Below are positions 7,285 through 14,602 of a stretch of DNA of 15,781 nucleotides, piece by piece; position 1 is the first letter of the stretch, and each line of letters opens with the position of its first letter. The stretch covers positions 1-15,781 of the forward strand of contig CAIXHJ010000245.1 of NCBI GenBank assembly GCA_903919165.1, read 5' to 3'. The position numbers and the translations under genes were made by a program. This stretch comes from an uncultured Holophagaceae bacterium (GTDB lineage: Bacteria; Acidobacteriota; Holophagae; Holophagales; Holophagaceae). The notes below the pieces were generated by a model, which was given only the letters and a program-made list of their open reading frames with translations, was not told the DNA's origin and did no database searches.

Positions 7285-7969
7285 CCTCGAAGGCTTCCAT
7301 CGGGGCGCCCAGCCTCTGGAGGCTTCGAATCAATCGTGCGTGGTAGCGGGGCCACAGGTTGGTGCCCACGGGCTCGAAACGGGCCCGGTCCCAATCCAGG
7401 AATAGGGCACCACCTTGCGGCGGGAGAATCACGTTCGTGGCATTCAGGTCGGGCGACCACAGGCCCCAATCACACAGTGATCTGATGGCGCGGTGGATGT
7501 CCGTCGCCCTGGCAGAGCTGAGATCCCATCGCTTGGGCCAGGCCTCGCCCTCGGCCATGCGGGTGAATAGGACGCCTTCGACGCCGAATCCACGGGGTCG
7601 CCAGGCATATCCGAGTGGTTCTACCGTGGGAAAGCCGGATTCCCACAATCCGCGGTGAACCGCATGTTCTGCTGCGAACCGGAGATGGGTTCGGTAGGTC
7701 CGCTGGTTGAAATGGCGGAGGAACCCGCCCCGACGGTAGGGTCTCAGGACCATGTCGCCGACACGGAGGATGCCGCCGCGTCCGAATACGCCTGAGAGTG
7801 GAACCGGTTCACCTGTAAGAACCATGCCTCCAGGCGTACAGACACGCCACCCTCCGCCGAGGCCCGGCAGCTCGAAATTCAAACGGCATCCAAGAGGACG
7901 GAGGGGTGCAGGGGGCTCGAAGGCCCAGTCTGGTGGGAGAGGAGGAATGATGTATGGGTCGTGGATCAT
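7259..7969 (-). CDS. Lipopolysaccharide kinase, Kdo kinase (KdkA/InaA) family
   Basis: A 236-residue protein-kinase-like fold protein similar in length and layout to 3-deoxy-D-manno-octulosonic acid kinase (KdkA), which phosphorylates Kdo in the inner core of LPS at the cytoplasmic face of the inner membrane. Seen: LRPYRRGGFLRHF (residues 75-87, the basic N-lobe segment), DLNATNVIL (174-182, catalytic loop with Asp174) and LFLDWDRARF (189-198, the DFG-equivalent Mg-binding Asp192). The usual His two residues before the catalytic Asp is replaced by Ser (WSPDLN). The ATG at 7969 has a GGAGG site 7 bases upstream. The longer open frame to 8176 is unlike protein and lacks a comparable site. It stands alone, with no LPS glycosyltransferase nearby. 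The alternative is another InaA/WaaP-type sugar kinase. Confidence 0.82.
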   Translation of the reverse strand: MIHDPYIIPPLPPDWAFEPPAPLRPLGCRLNFELPGLGGGWRVCTPGGMVLTGEPVPLSGVFGRGGILRVGDMVLRPYRRGGFLRHFNQRTYRTHLRFAAEHAVHRGLWESGFPTVEPLGYAWRPRGFGVEGVLFTRMAEGEAWPKRWDLSSARATDIHRAIRSLCDWGLWSPDLNATNVILPPQGGALFLDWDRARFEPVGTNLWPRYHARLIRSLQRLGAPMEAFEAIGSASRP

Positions 7970-8020
7970 GGCTTTGCCTCCAGCTTGAGACCTGACCGCA
8001 AGGAACGCAAAAGGAAGGCC

Positions 8021-8049
8021 GGTAGAACCAACCCCGAGGCAGTTGTCAA
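8021..8049 (-). promoter_or_regulatory. Possible sigma-70 promoter for the Kdo-kinase-like gene
   Basis: Read on the minus strand, a perfect TTGACA -35 hexamer (8049-8044) is followed after exactly 17 bases by TCTACC (8026-8021), a weak -10 with 3 of 6 consensus bases. Transcription would start near 8014, leaving a leader of about 45 bases before the ATG at 7969. Position and orientation fit; the poor -10 keeps confidence moderate. Confidence 0.4.
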
Positions 8050-8216
8050 CCCAAGAATGTTCAGCACACCTGCCACAAAAAACGGGCAAGGTGCCAAGTG
8101 GCTTGTGATGAAAGGGATTCTCTACACCCAAATTTCCGCTTCCCACAGTGGATGTGGAAATCGTCCCAGCGTCCACTGACTCGGCAGGAACCGTCCGTTA
8201 ATCTACAGCGTGCCGG

Positions 8217-8233
8217 GGCTGGAATTCCCAGCC
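8217..8233. repeat. Short perfect inverted repeat in the divergent intergenic region
   Basis: GGCTGG, a 5-base loop AATTC, then CCAGCC. It sits 29 bases upstream of the proposed start of the DUF2344 gene. It could be a small hairpin or a protein-binding site. The same arms occur at 15709-15726. The rest of the 293-bp gap (7970-8262) contains no gene that I can recognise. Confidence 0.45.
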
Positions 8234-8250
8234 GCACCATCCATTGGATC

Positions 8251-8256
8251 TATGCT
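8251..8256 (+). promoter_or_regulatory. Possible -10 box (TATGCT) for a leaderless transcript of the DUF2344 gene
   Basis: TATGCT ends 6 bases before the proposed GTG start at 8263, the spacing seen between a TANNNT -10 element and a leaderless start codon. There is no Shine-Dalgarno-like sequence in front of that GTG and no good -35 at 8228-8233. This is a hypothesis from spacing only. Confidence 0.25.
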
Positions 8257-8262
8257 GATGAT

Positions 8263-9378
8263 GTGAACACGCGACCCCCTGATTCTTCCATCCCCGTCGA
8301 GAGATTGGCCCGGCAGGTGCGGCTGCAGGCGGTGCTTCGGGTGATGGAGGAGAAGGGCCCCAGTCGGGAGCCCGCATGCCTCCAGGATTTCCGGGCCATG
8401 ATGGCAGGTCGTTTATCTCCTGATCTCGATGCCAGGATCGCATCATTCGTGGCCGGGGATCTCGTGGAGGAGGCCAGTGAACTGTGTCGAAACTTTCGCC
8501 GCGAGGCAGTGGACCAGGCGCTGGTGGAGGCCTTCGCCTCCCGTCTGGCGCCTTTGGCAGCAAAAGCCCAACAACAGCGCACAGCTCGCTGGCAGATGGA
8601 TACGCAGCGGGTGCTCATCCGTTTCTGCTACACCAAGAAAGATGAGGCTCTGGGCTTTGATGACAGAGACCTCCACGCGATCTTCCTTCAGGCGTTCCGG
8701 CTGGAAGGACTGCGCCTCCTCCTGGATCTCGGTAAACGGCCCCGCCCGCTGTTGAGTGTCTGCCTGCCCCTTCCCGTGGGTGCAGGTGGCCTGGCGGAGT
8801 TCATGGACGCGGTATTGAGGGAGGAGCCAGAGGATCGACCCGCAACCCTGATGGCACGGTTGAACCATCGCCTGCCCGAAGGCCTGCACCTCCACCAATG
8901 GATGGTTCTGCCGGGATATGCGTCCCAGGTGAGTGATCTCGCCATCCTGTCCCATTGGCGCTGGCAGGTCCCAACGGAGTGCAGGCTGCTCGTGCGGGAC
9001 AAGGTCTCGTTCTTCCTTGAGGCGAGTCGTTGGCTCTGGGACCGGGGCAACTCTCATCCGGATGGGCCGGTGGATCTCCGCGACCTCATACCAGAGATGC
9101 ACTGGGAGGATTCCGCGCTTTGTTTCTCTACGCGCATGGGGGTTCATCAGGCAGTCAATCCGCTCAAGATGCTTCGGGCCATTTTTGGCGTCGAGGCTCC
9201 AGCCATCACCTGTCTCATTCGTACCGCGGTGGATCTGAAGCCTGATCCGCGGCTTGGGCAGGCCGACCGTTTCCAGCCCAAGCTTAAGAACATGTACGAG
9301 GACGCCATGCTGCTGGCGGGCGGGTCGAACATCGTCCTCGTGGATGAGGATGACGGCGATCCTATCCAGCTTGGCTGA
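8263..9378 (+). CDS. Stand-alone DUF2344 / TIGR03936-type radical-SAM-associated protein
   Basis: A 371-residue protein of unknown biochemical role. From about residue 116 to 325 it follows the DUF2344 pattern: QRVLIRFCYTKK at the start, RPRPLLSVCLPLPVGAGGLAEFMDAVL in the place of the usual hydrophobic LPLPVG block, LPEGLHLHQ, then a C-terminal MGVHQAVNPLKMLRAIFG segment. The domain is often fused to, or encoded beside, a TIGR03960-like radical SAM protein and is suspected to act on RNA or ribosomes. Here there is no CxxxCxxC cluster motif and no radical SAM gene in the window. The first 115 residues are mostly helical-looking and unrecognised. The start is uncertain: codons 8098-8262 do not look coding, so the GTG at 8263 or the in-frame ATG at 8344 is likely. 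The gene converges on ftsW and its stop lies inside a 33-bp tandem duplication. Confidence 0.75.
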   Translation: MNTRPPDSSIPVERLARQVRLQAVLRVMEEKGPSREPACLQDFRAMMAGRLSPDLDARIASFVAGDLVEEASELCRNFRREAVDQALVEAFASRLAPLAAKAQQQRTARWQMDTQRVLIRFCYTKKDEALGFDDRDLHAIFLQAFRLEGLRLLLDLGKRPRPLLSVCLPLPVGAGGLAEFMDAVLREEPEDRPATLMARLNHRLPEGLHLHQWMVLPGYASQVSDLAILSHWRWQVPTECRLLVRDKVSFFLEASRWLWDRGNSHPDGPVDLRDLIPEMHWEDSALCFSTRMGVHQAVNPLKMLRAIFGVEAPAITCLIRTAVDLKPDPRLGQADRFQPKLKNMYEDAMLLAGGSNIVLVDEDDGDPIQLG

Positions 9379-9423
9379 GACGTCCTTGATGATCCTATCG
9401 GGCTAAGCTGAGACGTCCTTGCT
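9358..9423. repeat. 33-bp tandem near-duplication across two convergent stop codons
   Basis: Unit 1 (9358-9390) and unit 2 (9391-9423) are adjacent, equal in length and match at 28 of 33 positions. Both begin GATCCTATC and share CTGAGACGTCCTTG. Unit 1 carries the TGA stop of the DUF2344 gene; unit 2 carries the TAG stop and last codons of ftsW. Because 33 is a multiple of 3, the DUF2344 frame meets a second TGA at 9409-9411. Confidence 0.85.
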
Positions 9424-10521
9424 GATGGACAACAACAGCCCGACACAGATCAGGCTGGTGATGAGACTGTTGGGTCCGAAGGAGATGAAGGGCAGGGGAA
9501 TGCCCTTGTTCGGCGCCAGGGAGAGAACCACGCTCATGTTCATCATGGCCTGCACCACGATGAGCAGCATGAACCCCATGGCGCAGAGCTTGAGGTAGCC
9601 GTCTCCCACGCGACGGGCGATCCGGTAGCCACGCCAGAGGATGGCGACGAACAGCGCCAGGATGGCCACCGTTCCGATCAGGCCGGCTTCTTCGGCGATG
9701 ACCGCGTAGATGAAATCCGTGTGGGCCTCCGGCAGGTAGAACAGCTTCTGCTTGCCGCCACCCAACCCCACCCCCATGAATCCGCCATTGCCCACAGCCA
9801 CGAGGCTCTGAAGGGCCTGGTGCCCCTTTCCGAGCGGGTCGGCTTCGGGGTTGAGGAAGCTGGTAACCCGCGCCAGGCGGTAGGGCGAAAGCACCACGAA
9901 GGCCGTCCCCAGGGCACCGAGAACCGGGATGGCGATCGCGAAAATCCACTTCGGAGCTCCACCAAGGAACACCACCATCAGGGCCACGAAGACGATGAGG
10001 AAAGCGGTGCCAAAATCCGGTTCACGGAGGATGAGCGCCAGAGGCACCAGCAGGACGCCAGCGAGGCCGAGGAGCTTGGGCAGGGCGTCCCGATGGTTCG
10101 TCCAGGCCTCCCTGTTCCGGACCATCCATGATGCCGCGATCAGCACGGACAAGGGCTTGAAGAGTTCCGATGGCTGGAGGCTTCCCATGGGACCGAGCCG
10201 GATCCAGCGATGGGCGCCGTTCACCCTCGGACCGAAGAACAGGACCGCCAGCAGCAATCCGACCAGGATGAAGTAGGCCACCATGATGGGGCGCGGGTGG
10301 TCCTGCAGTGTCGCGAGATCCACCTGGGAAAGCGCCAGCATGATGGCGATGCCGATGCCACCGCCCAGAAGCTGTCGCGTCAAGAAGGCCGTGGCCGCTG
10401 CGTGATTTTGCGAGGCCTTGATGGCAGACGCGGAATAGATCCACACCATGCCCATGGCGACCAGGGCCAGCGCGAAGAGCACCAGCCAGCGATCGACAGG
10501 GCGTCGGACGTCGGGTGCCAT
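9403..10521 (-). CDS. ftsW: FtsW/RodA/SpoVE-family peptidoglycan polymerase, most like FtsW
   Basis: A 372-residue polytopic inner-membrane protein (SEDS family) that polymerises lipid II into glycan strands with a partner class b PBP. Seen: NGAHRWIRLGPMGSLQPSEL (about 101-120), GNGGFMGVGLGGGKQKLFYL and EAHTDFIYAVIAEEAGLIG (265-283). Asp269 matches the catalytic aspartate, and these blocks fit FtsW better than RodA. The C-terminal loop reads APNKGIPLPFISFGPNSL, where most FtsW have SYGGSS. The ATG at 10521 comes one base after the glmM stop, with only a weak ribosome site, suggesting translational coupling. A TTG 36 bases upstream inside glmM is possible but unsupported. No dcw-cluster neighbours (mur genes, ftsI, ftsZ) are here; glmM, which feeds peptidoglycan synthesis, is upstream in the same run. 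Confidence 0.92.
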   Translation of the reverse strand: MAPDVRRPVDRWLVLFALALVAMGMVWIYSASAIKASQNHAAATAFLTRQLLGGGIGIAIMLALSQVDLATLQDHPRPIMVAYFILVGLLLAVLFFGPRVNGAHRWIRLGPMGSLQPSELFKPLSVLIAASWMVRNREAWTNHRDALPKLLGLAGVLLVPLALILREPDFGTAFLIVFVALMVVFLGGAPKWIFAIAIPVLGALGTAFVVLSPYRLARVTSFLNPEADPLGKGHQALQSLVAVGNGGFMGVGLGGGKQKLFYLPEAHTDFIYAVIAEEAGLIGTVAILALFVAILWRGYRIARRVGDGYLKLCAMGFMLLIVVQAMMNMSVVLSLAPNKGIPLPFISFGPNSLITSLICVGLLLSISKDVSA

Positions 10522-10522
10522 G

Positions 10523-11839
10523 TCAGAGGGCCAGGTCTTGGCGGGCCGCGGCTTCAAGTTCGGTCAGCGCCTGATCGACCCACCCGGCTTCCTGGGCCTC
10601 CACCATGAGGCGGAGCTTGGGTTCGGTGCCTGACCAGCGCACCACCAGGCGGACGCCATCTCCCCACCGGGCCTCGATATCGGCCATGGCCGCCACAAGT
10701 TCGATGCAGGTTTCCACGGCCTTGCGATCCCTGGCCATGACGTTGACGAGCCTCTGCGGCCATGGCCGGAATGTCCAGATCCAGCGCCGCTCTATGGGAC
10801 GGTGGAGCAGGGCGCGCAGGATGGAGAGCGCCGTGGCGAGACCATCGCCGCTGGGCCCAACCCGCTTCTGGATGAGGTGCCCGGAGGCTTCGGCGGCCAA
10901 GTCCCAGCCCCGTTTCGCCATTTCCCGGAGGAGGTACTTGTCACCCACGGCGGTGCGGATGAAGGGAATGCCCGCGTCGCTGAGCGCCTGGGAGAGACCG
11001 CCGTTGGTCATGAGGGTGCCCACCACACCGGGGGGCGCATCGCCGCAGGCCACGCGGTCCTGCGCCAGCAGCCAGACCATCTGATCACCATCCACGACCT
11101 CGCCCTTGGCATCCACGAGAAGGCAGCGGTCCCCATCGCCATCGAAGGCGATGCCCAAATGGGCACTCCGGGCCACAACGGCCGCCGAGAGTGCGGACAG
11201 ATGGGTGGACCCAACACCCACATTGATCTTTGGCCCATCAGCGGGTACGCCTATCCAGTGGATTTCTCCACCCCGGAATAGTTCGAGGGCCGCCTCGGCC
11301 GTAGCACCGTGGGCGCAGTCGATCACCACGCGAAAATCCGGAGGGAGGGTGATGCCTTCGAGGTGGGCCAGATAGGCATGCAGGTCGAGGCGCGCAAGCG
11401 GCGCTGAAATCGTGGTGGGTTCGGCCAGTTCCTCGAAGGCCAACTCGATGGTCCGCTCCTGGTCCTCCTCCAGTTTCTCGCCTAGTTCATTGAATCCCTT
11501 GAGGCCGTTGTCATCCGGAGGATTGTGGCTGGCAGAGATCATCAACCCCCAGGTCTTCTCGCCTTCGGTGCTGAGCCTCGCGACATTCCAGGCCACGGCC
11601 GGCGTGGGAGCCATGCCGAGTACCAGCACTTTCAGGCCCAGGCCCACTCCTAGGATGAAGGCCTCGGACATGGGGCCCGAACTGGAGCGTGGATCCCAGC
11701 CCACCACCAGCCGCTTCACACCCGCCTCCAGGGCCACCTGCGCCCAGGCGGCGCCCCAGCGGGTAACCTCCTCCAGCGTGAGAGGGGAGCGTAAGGCGAC
11801 GCCCCGAATGCCATCGGTTCCGAAATAGCGCAGGCTCAT
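10523..11839 (-). CDS. glmM: Phosphoglucosamine mutase
   Basis: GlmM interconverts glucosamine-6-phosphate and glucosamine-1-phosphate in the cytoplasm, on the path to UDP-GlcNAc for peptidoglycan and LPS. The 438 residues match the family (about 445). Seen in order: RYFGTDGIRG (residues 4-13), ISASHNPPDDNGLK (101-114) with Ser104 as the phosphorylated catalytic residue, FDGDGDR (232-238) with the Mg-binding Asp233, 235 and 237, EASGHLI (sugar-binding loop, usually EQSGHII) and RWSGTEPKLRLMVEA (phosphate-binding C-terminal domain). The ATG at 11839 lies 9 bases after the folP stop; a GTG one codon upstream is an equally close alternative. It sits between folP and ftsW. The folP-glmM pairing downstream of ftsH is conserved in many Gram-negative bacteria, which supports the call. 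Confidence 0.95.
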   Translation of the reverse strand: MSLRYFGTDGIRGVALRSPLTLEEVTRWGAAWAQVALEAGVKRLVVGWDPRSSSGPMSEAFILGVGLGLKVLVLGMAPTPAVAWNVARLSTEGEKTWGLMISASHNPPDDNGLKGFNELGEKLEEDQERTIELAFEELAEPTTISAPLARLDLHAYLAHLEGITLPPDFRVVIDCAHGATAEAALELFRGGEIHWIGVPADGPKINVGVGSTHLSALSAAVVARSAHLGIAFDGDGDRCLLVDAKGEVVDGDQMVWLLAQDRVACGDAPPGVVGTLMTNGGLSQALSDAGIPFIRTAVGDKYLLREMAKRGWDLAAEASGHLIQKRVGPSGDGLATALSILRALLHRPIERRWIWTFRPWPQRLVNVMARDRKAVETCIELVAAMADIEARWGDGVRLVVRWSGTEPKLRLMVEAQEAGWVDQALTELEAAARQDLAL

Positions 11840-11848
11840 CACAACAGG

Positions 11849-12667
11849 TTATCCGATGGCGTGCATCCTGAAGACCCGATAGCCGAGATGGGATGCTTCT
11901 TCCTGGGCTGCACCGGTCAGGCCGTCCCGACGGGGTGGTGGTAGATCCGGCGCCCCCGCCCGGACGGCCAGGAAGCGCTTGCGCGAGATGCCGATGCAGA
12001 TGCGCTCGACAGGCCAGGCCAGGAATTGCGGTAGGCCGGGCAGGGACTCCCACAGCGCAAGATCTTCCAAGTACGTCGTACCGAAACCGAAGCCTGGATC
12101 CAGGAGCACGCGACCATCCCGGATGTCGGCCCTGTGGAGGCGGTTCCGGATGGCACCCAGTTCCGCGATGGCTGCTTCCGCAGACTTCGGCGTCGGATCG
12201 TCGTAGGGGGGCATGTGGAACCCCCGGCCCTGCCTTCGGCTGCGCATGCCGATGAGGCCGCAGGTGGATGTCTGGGCCAGGGCCAGCATGTCCGGATCCG
12301 AGAAGCCAGTGACATCGTTGATCACTGAGGCCCCCCCCGCAAGTCCCCAGGCAGCCACATCTGCATGGCGTGTGTCCAGGCTGATGGGGATGCCTGGCAG
12401 GGATTCAGCCAGGACAGGAAGCACGGCCTCAAGGCGGGCCCGCTCCGTGGTGGCATCCACGGATGCCGATCCGGGGCGTGTGCTCTCAGCGCCCAGGTCA
12501 AGCATCCTGGCACCGGATTGGAGCAGATCCAGAGCCTGGGCCAGGGCCGCGTCTGGATCCATGAACCGACCTCCATCGCTGAAGGAATCCGGCGTGAGAT
12601 TGAGGATGCCAATGAAAAGGGGACCACCCTTCAGGAGTGGTCCCCAATCGAACGGAGGGGCTGTCAC
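11849..12667 (-). CDS. folP: Dihydropteroate synthase
   Basis: Condenses p-aminobenzoate with hydroxymethyl-dihydropterin pyrophosphate in folate synthesis; it is the sulfonamide target. The 272 residues form a TIM barrel of usual size. Active-site residues are all visible: Asn23 in ILNLTPDSFSDGG (21-33), Thr63 in ESTRPG (61-66), Asp98, Asn117 in INDVTGFSD, Asp190 in LDPGFGFG, Lys230 in ISRK (227-230), and Arg267/His269 in the C-terminal RMH. The loop after strand 5 (MRSRRQGRGFHMPPYDD) lacks the common MHMQG wording but keeps YDD. The start is GTG at 12667, overlapping the ftsH TGA stop by 4 bases, so translation is probably coupled to ftsH. A run of eight C (plus strand, 12331-12338) lies within the gene without breaking the frame. 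Confidence 0.95.
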   Translation of the reverse strand: MTAPPFDWGPLLKGGPLFIGILNLTPDSFSDGGRFMDPDAALAQALDLLQSGARMLDLGAESTRPGSASVDATTERARLEAVLPVLAESLPGIPISLDTRHADVAAWGLAGGASVINDVTGFSDPDMLALAQTSTCGLIGMRSRRQGRGFHMPPYDDPTPKSAEAAIAELGAIRNRLHRADIRDGRVLLDPGFGFGTTYLEDLALWESLPGLPQFLAWPVERICIGISRKRFLAVRAGAPDLPPPRRDGLTGAAQEEASHLGYRVFRMHAIG

Positions 12668-14595
12668 GCGGGTTTGAGGGCAGGATTGAGCCCAGCGTCC
12701 GGGGCGTGGCCCTCCTCCACGGTGGCGGGAGCGGAAGGCGTGGTTCCACCCTTGGGTGGCGGCAGGGTGCCGCCCTTCATGAGGATGTCGATGTCGTTGC
12801 CATCGAGTGTCTCGCGCACGAGCAGGGCCTCGGCGATGGCCACCAGCTGGTCCCGGTGGCTCTCGATGGCGGCCTTCGCCTTCCGGTAGTTCCGCATGAC
12901 GAACTCGTGGACCTCCGCATCGATCATGCGGGCGGTGTCTTCGGAGATCTCCCGGTGCTGGGTAAAATCGCGGCCCAGGAAGATCTCGTGCTGGCCCCCG
13001 CCGAAATTGAGGGGACCGAGCTTATCGCTCATGCCGAATTCCATGACCATGGACTTGGCCATGTCCGTCGCTTGCTGGATGTCGTTGGAGGCGCCGGTGC
13101 TCAGCTGGTTAAAGAAGATTTCCTCGGAGATGCGGCCACCCATGGCAATGGCGATGCGGCTCTCCATGTAGTCGCGGGTGGTGTTGTAGCGGTCCTTCTC
13201 CGGCAGCTGCCAGGTGACACCCAGGGCCCGGCCGCGCGGGATGATCGTCACCTTGTGGAGGGGATCGCTATGGGGCACTACGGCGGCGACGACCGTATGG
13301 CCGGCCTCGTGGTAGGCCGTGATCTTCTTGTCTTCCTCGGTCATGACGAGGCTGCGGCGTTCGGCGCCCATGTAGACCTTGTCCTTGGCGTTCTCGAAAT
13401 CGGCCATCTCGACCCACTTCTTGTTGCTGCGGGCGGCGGTGAGGGCGGCCTCGTTGCATAGGTTGGCCAGATCGGCTCCGGCGAAGCCAGGAGTGCCGCG
13501 GGCGATGACTTCCAGTTCCACGTCGGGGCTGAGGGGTATCTTGTCCAAGGTGTGCACCTTGAGTATCTCGAAGCGGCCCTTCACGTCCGGGCGGTCCACG
13601 ACTACCCGGCGGTCGAAGCGACCGGGGCGGAGCAGGGCGGGATCCAGCACGTCGGGCCGGTTGGTGGCGGCGACGAGGATGACGCCCTCATTACCTTCAA
13701 AGCCGTCCATCTCCACCAGCAGCTGATTCAACGTTTGTTCGCGCTCGTCATGGCCACCGCCGAGACCGGCACCACGATGCCGACCCACGGCGTCGATCTC
13801 ATCAATGAACACGATGCAGGGGGCACTCTTCTTGGCCTGCTCGAAGAGGTCTCGCACACGGCTCGCACCAACGCCCACGAACATCTCCACGAAGTCAGAG
13901 CCGGAAATGGAGAAGAACTGCACCTTGGCCTCGCCGGCGATGGCGCGGGCCAGCAGGGTCTTGCCGGTCCCCGGGGGGCCCATCAGAAGCACGCCCTTGG
14001 GGATCTTGCCGCCCAACTTCAGGAACTTGGCGGGGTCCTTCAGGAATTCGACGATTTCCTTCAACTCTTCCTTGGCCTCATCACAGCCTGCGACATCCGC
14101 GAAAGTGGTACGTTTGGCGCTGGTTGAAAGCCCCTTGGCGCGGGCCTTCCCGAAGCTCATGGCCTTGTTGCCGCCCATCTGCGCCTGCCGCATGAAGACG
14201 AACCAGAGAACCACGAAGACCAGCAACGGCGCCCAGAACATCAGCACATAGGCGAAATTGTTCTCGCTGGGCTTGGTGGCCTTGAACTCCTCGATCTGGC
14301 CCTCGGTCTTCCAACTGAGGATGACCTTGCCGAGATCCTGCATGGGGGGGGCCACGGTGCGGAACTTATCGATGACCTCACCGGTCTTGCCGTTCTTATC
14401 GGGCTGCTTGTAGGTGCCTTCAACATCGAAACCGGAGAGGGTCACGGACTTGTACTTGCCCGCCACACCCTCTGTATAGAAGGTCGAGAAGGGAATTTCG
14501 ATCTGGCGGCTGTTCTGGGGGATCTGGCGGAAGGCCAGCACCAAGAGGGCGATGATACCCAGCCAGACCAGCACGCTTTTCATCATGGAATTCAA
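12664..14595 (-). CDS. ftsH: ATP-dependent zinc metalloprotease FtsH
   Basis: A membrane-anchored AAA+ protease that degrades unassembled membrane proteins and regulatory substrates as a hexamer. With the chosen start it has 643 residues. Seen: TM1 (about 6-22), a periplasmic segment, TM2 (about 114-135), Walker A GPPGTGKT (206-213), Walker B IVFIDE (261-266), second region of homology TNRPDVLDPALLRPGRFDR (311-329), zinc motif HEAGH (429-433) and third ligand Asp505 in SNDIQQ. The C-terminus is a Pro/Ala-rich tail. Start choice: TTG at 14595 has AAGGAG 7 bases upstream and yields MNSMMKSVLVWL, very like known FtsH N-termini. The ATGs at 14586 and 14583 lie too far from that site. The stop overlaps the folP GTG. 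It follows tilS by 44 bp; tilS-ftsH and ftsH-folP-glmM adjacency are both common. Confidence 0.96.
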   Translation of the reverse strand: MNSMMKSVLVWLGIIALLVLAFRQIPQNSRQIEIPFSTFYTEGVAGKYKSVTLSGFDVEGTYKQPDKNGKTGEVIDKFRTVAPPMQDLGKVILSWKTEGQIEEFKATKPSENNFAYVLMFWAPLLVFVVLWFVFMRQAQMGGNKAMSFGKARAKGLSTSAKRTTFADVAGCDEAKEELKEIVEFLKDPAKFLKLGGKIPKGVLLMGPPGTGKTLLARAIAGEAKVQFFSISGSDFVEMFVGVGASRVRDLFEQAKKSAPCIVFIDEIDAVGRHRGAGLGGGHDEREQTLNQLLVEMDGFEGNEGVILVAATNRPDVLDPALLRPGRFDRRVVVDRPDVKGRFEILKVHTLDKIPLSPDVELEVIARGTPGFAGADLANLCNEAALTAARSNKKWVEMADFENAKDKVYMGAERRSLVMTEEDKKITAYHEAGHTVVAAVVPHSDPLHKVTIIPRGRALGVTWQLPEKDRYNTTRDYMESRIAIAMGGRISEEIFFNQLSTGASNDIQQATDMAKSMVMEFGMSDKLGPLNFGGGQHEIFLGRDFTQHREISEDTARMIDAEVHEFVMRNYRKAKAAIESHRDQLVAIAEALLVRETLDGNDIDILMKGGTLPPPKGGTTPSAPATVEEGHAPDAGLNPALKPA

Positions 14596-14602
14596 AGGGT
14601 CA

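Noticed and set aside
8098..8262. Longer start for the DUF2344 gene
   Set aside because: The 55 extra codons do not resemble protein, and the region carries an inverted repeat and promoter-like sequences.
12637..13461. Plus-strand open frame opposite ftsH and folP
   Set aside because: It lies antisense to the ftsH protease domain and the folP start, both with complete motifs. The codon pattern explains the lack of stops.
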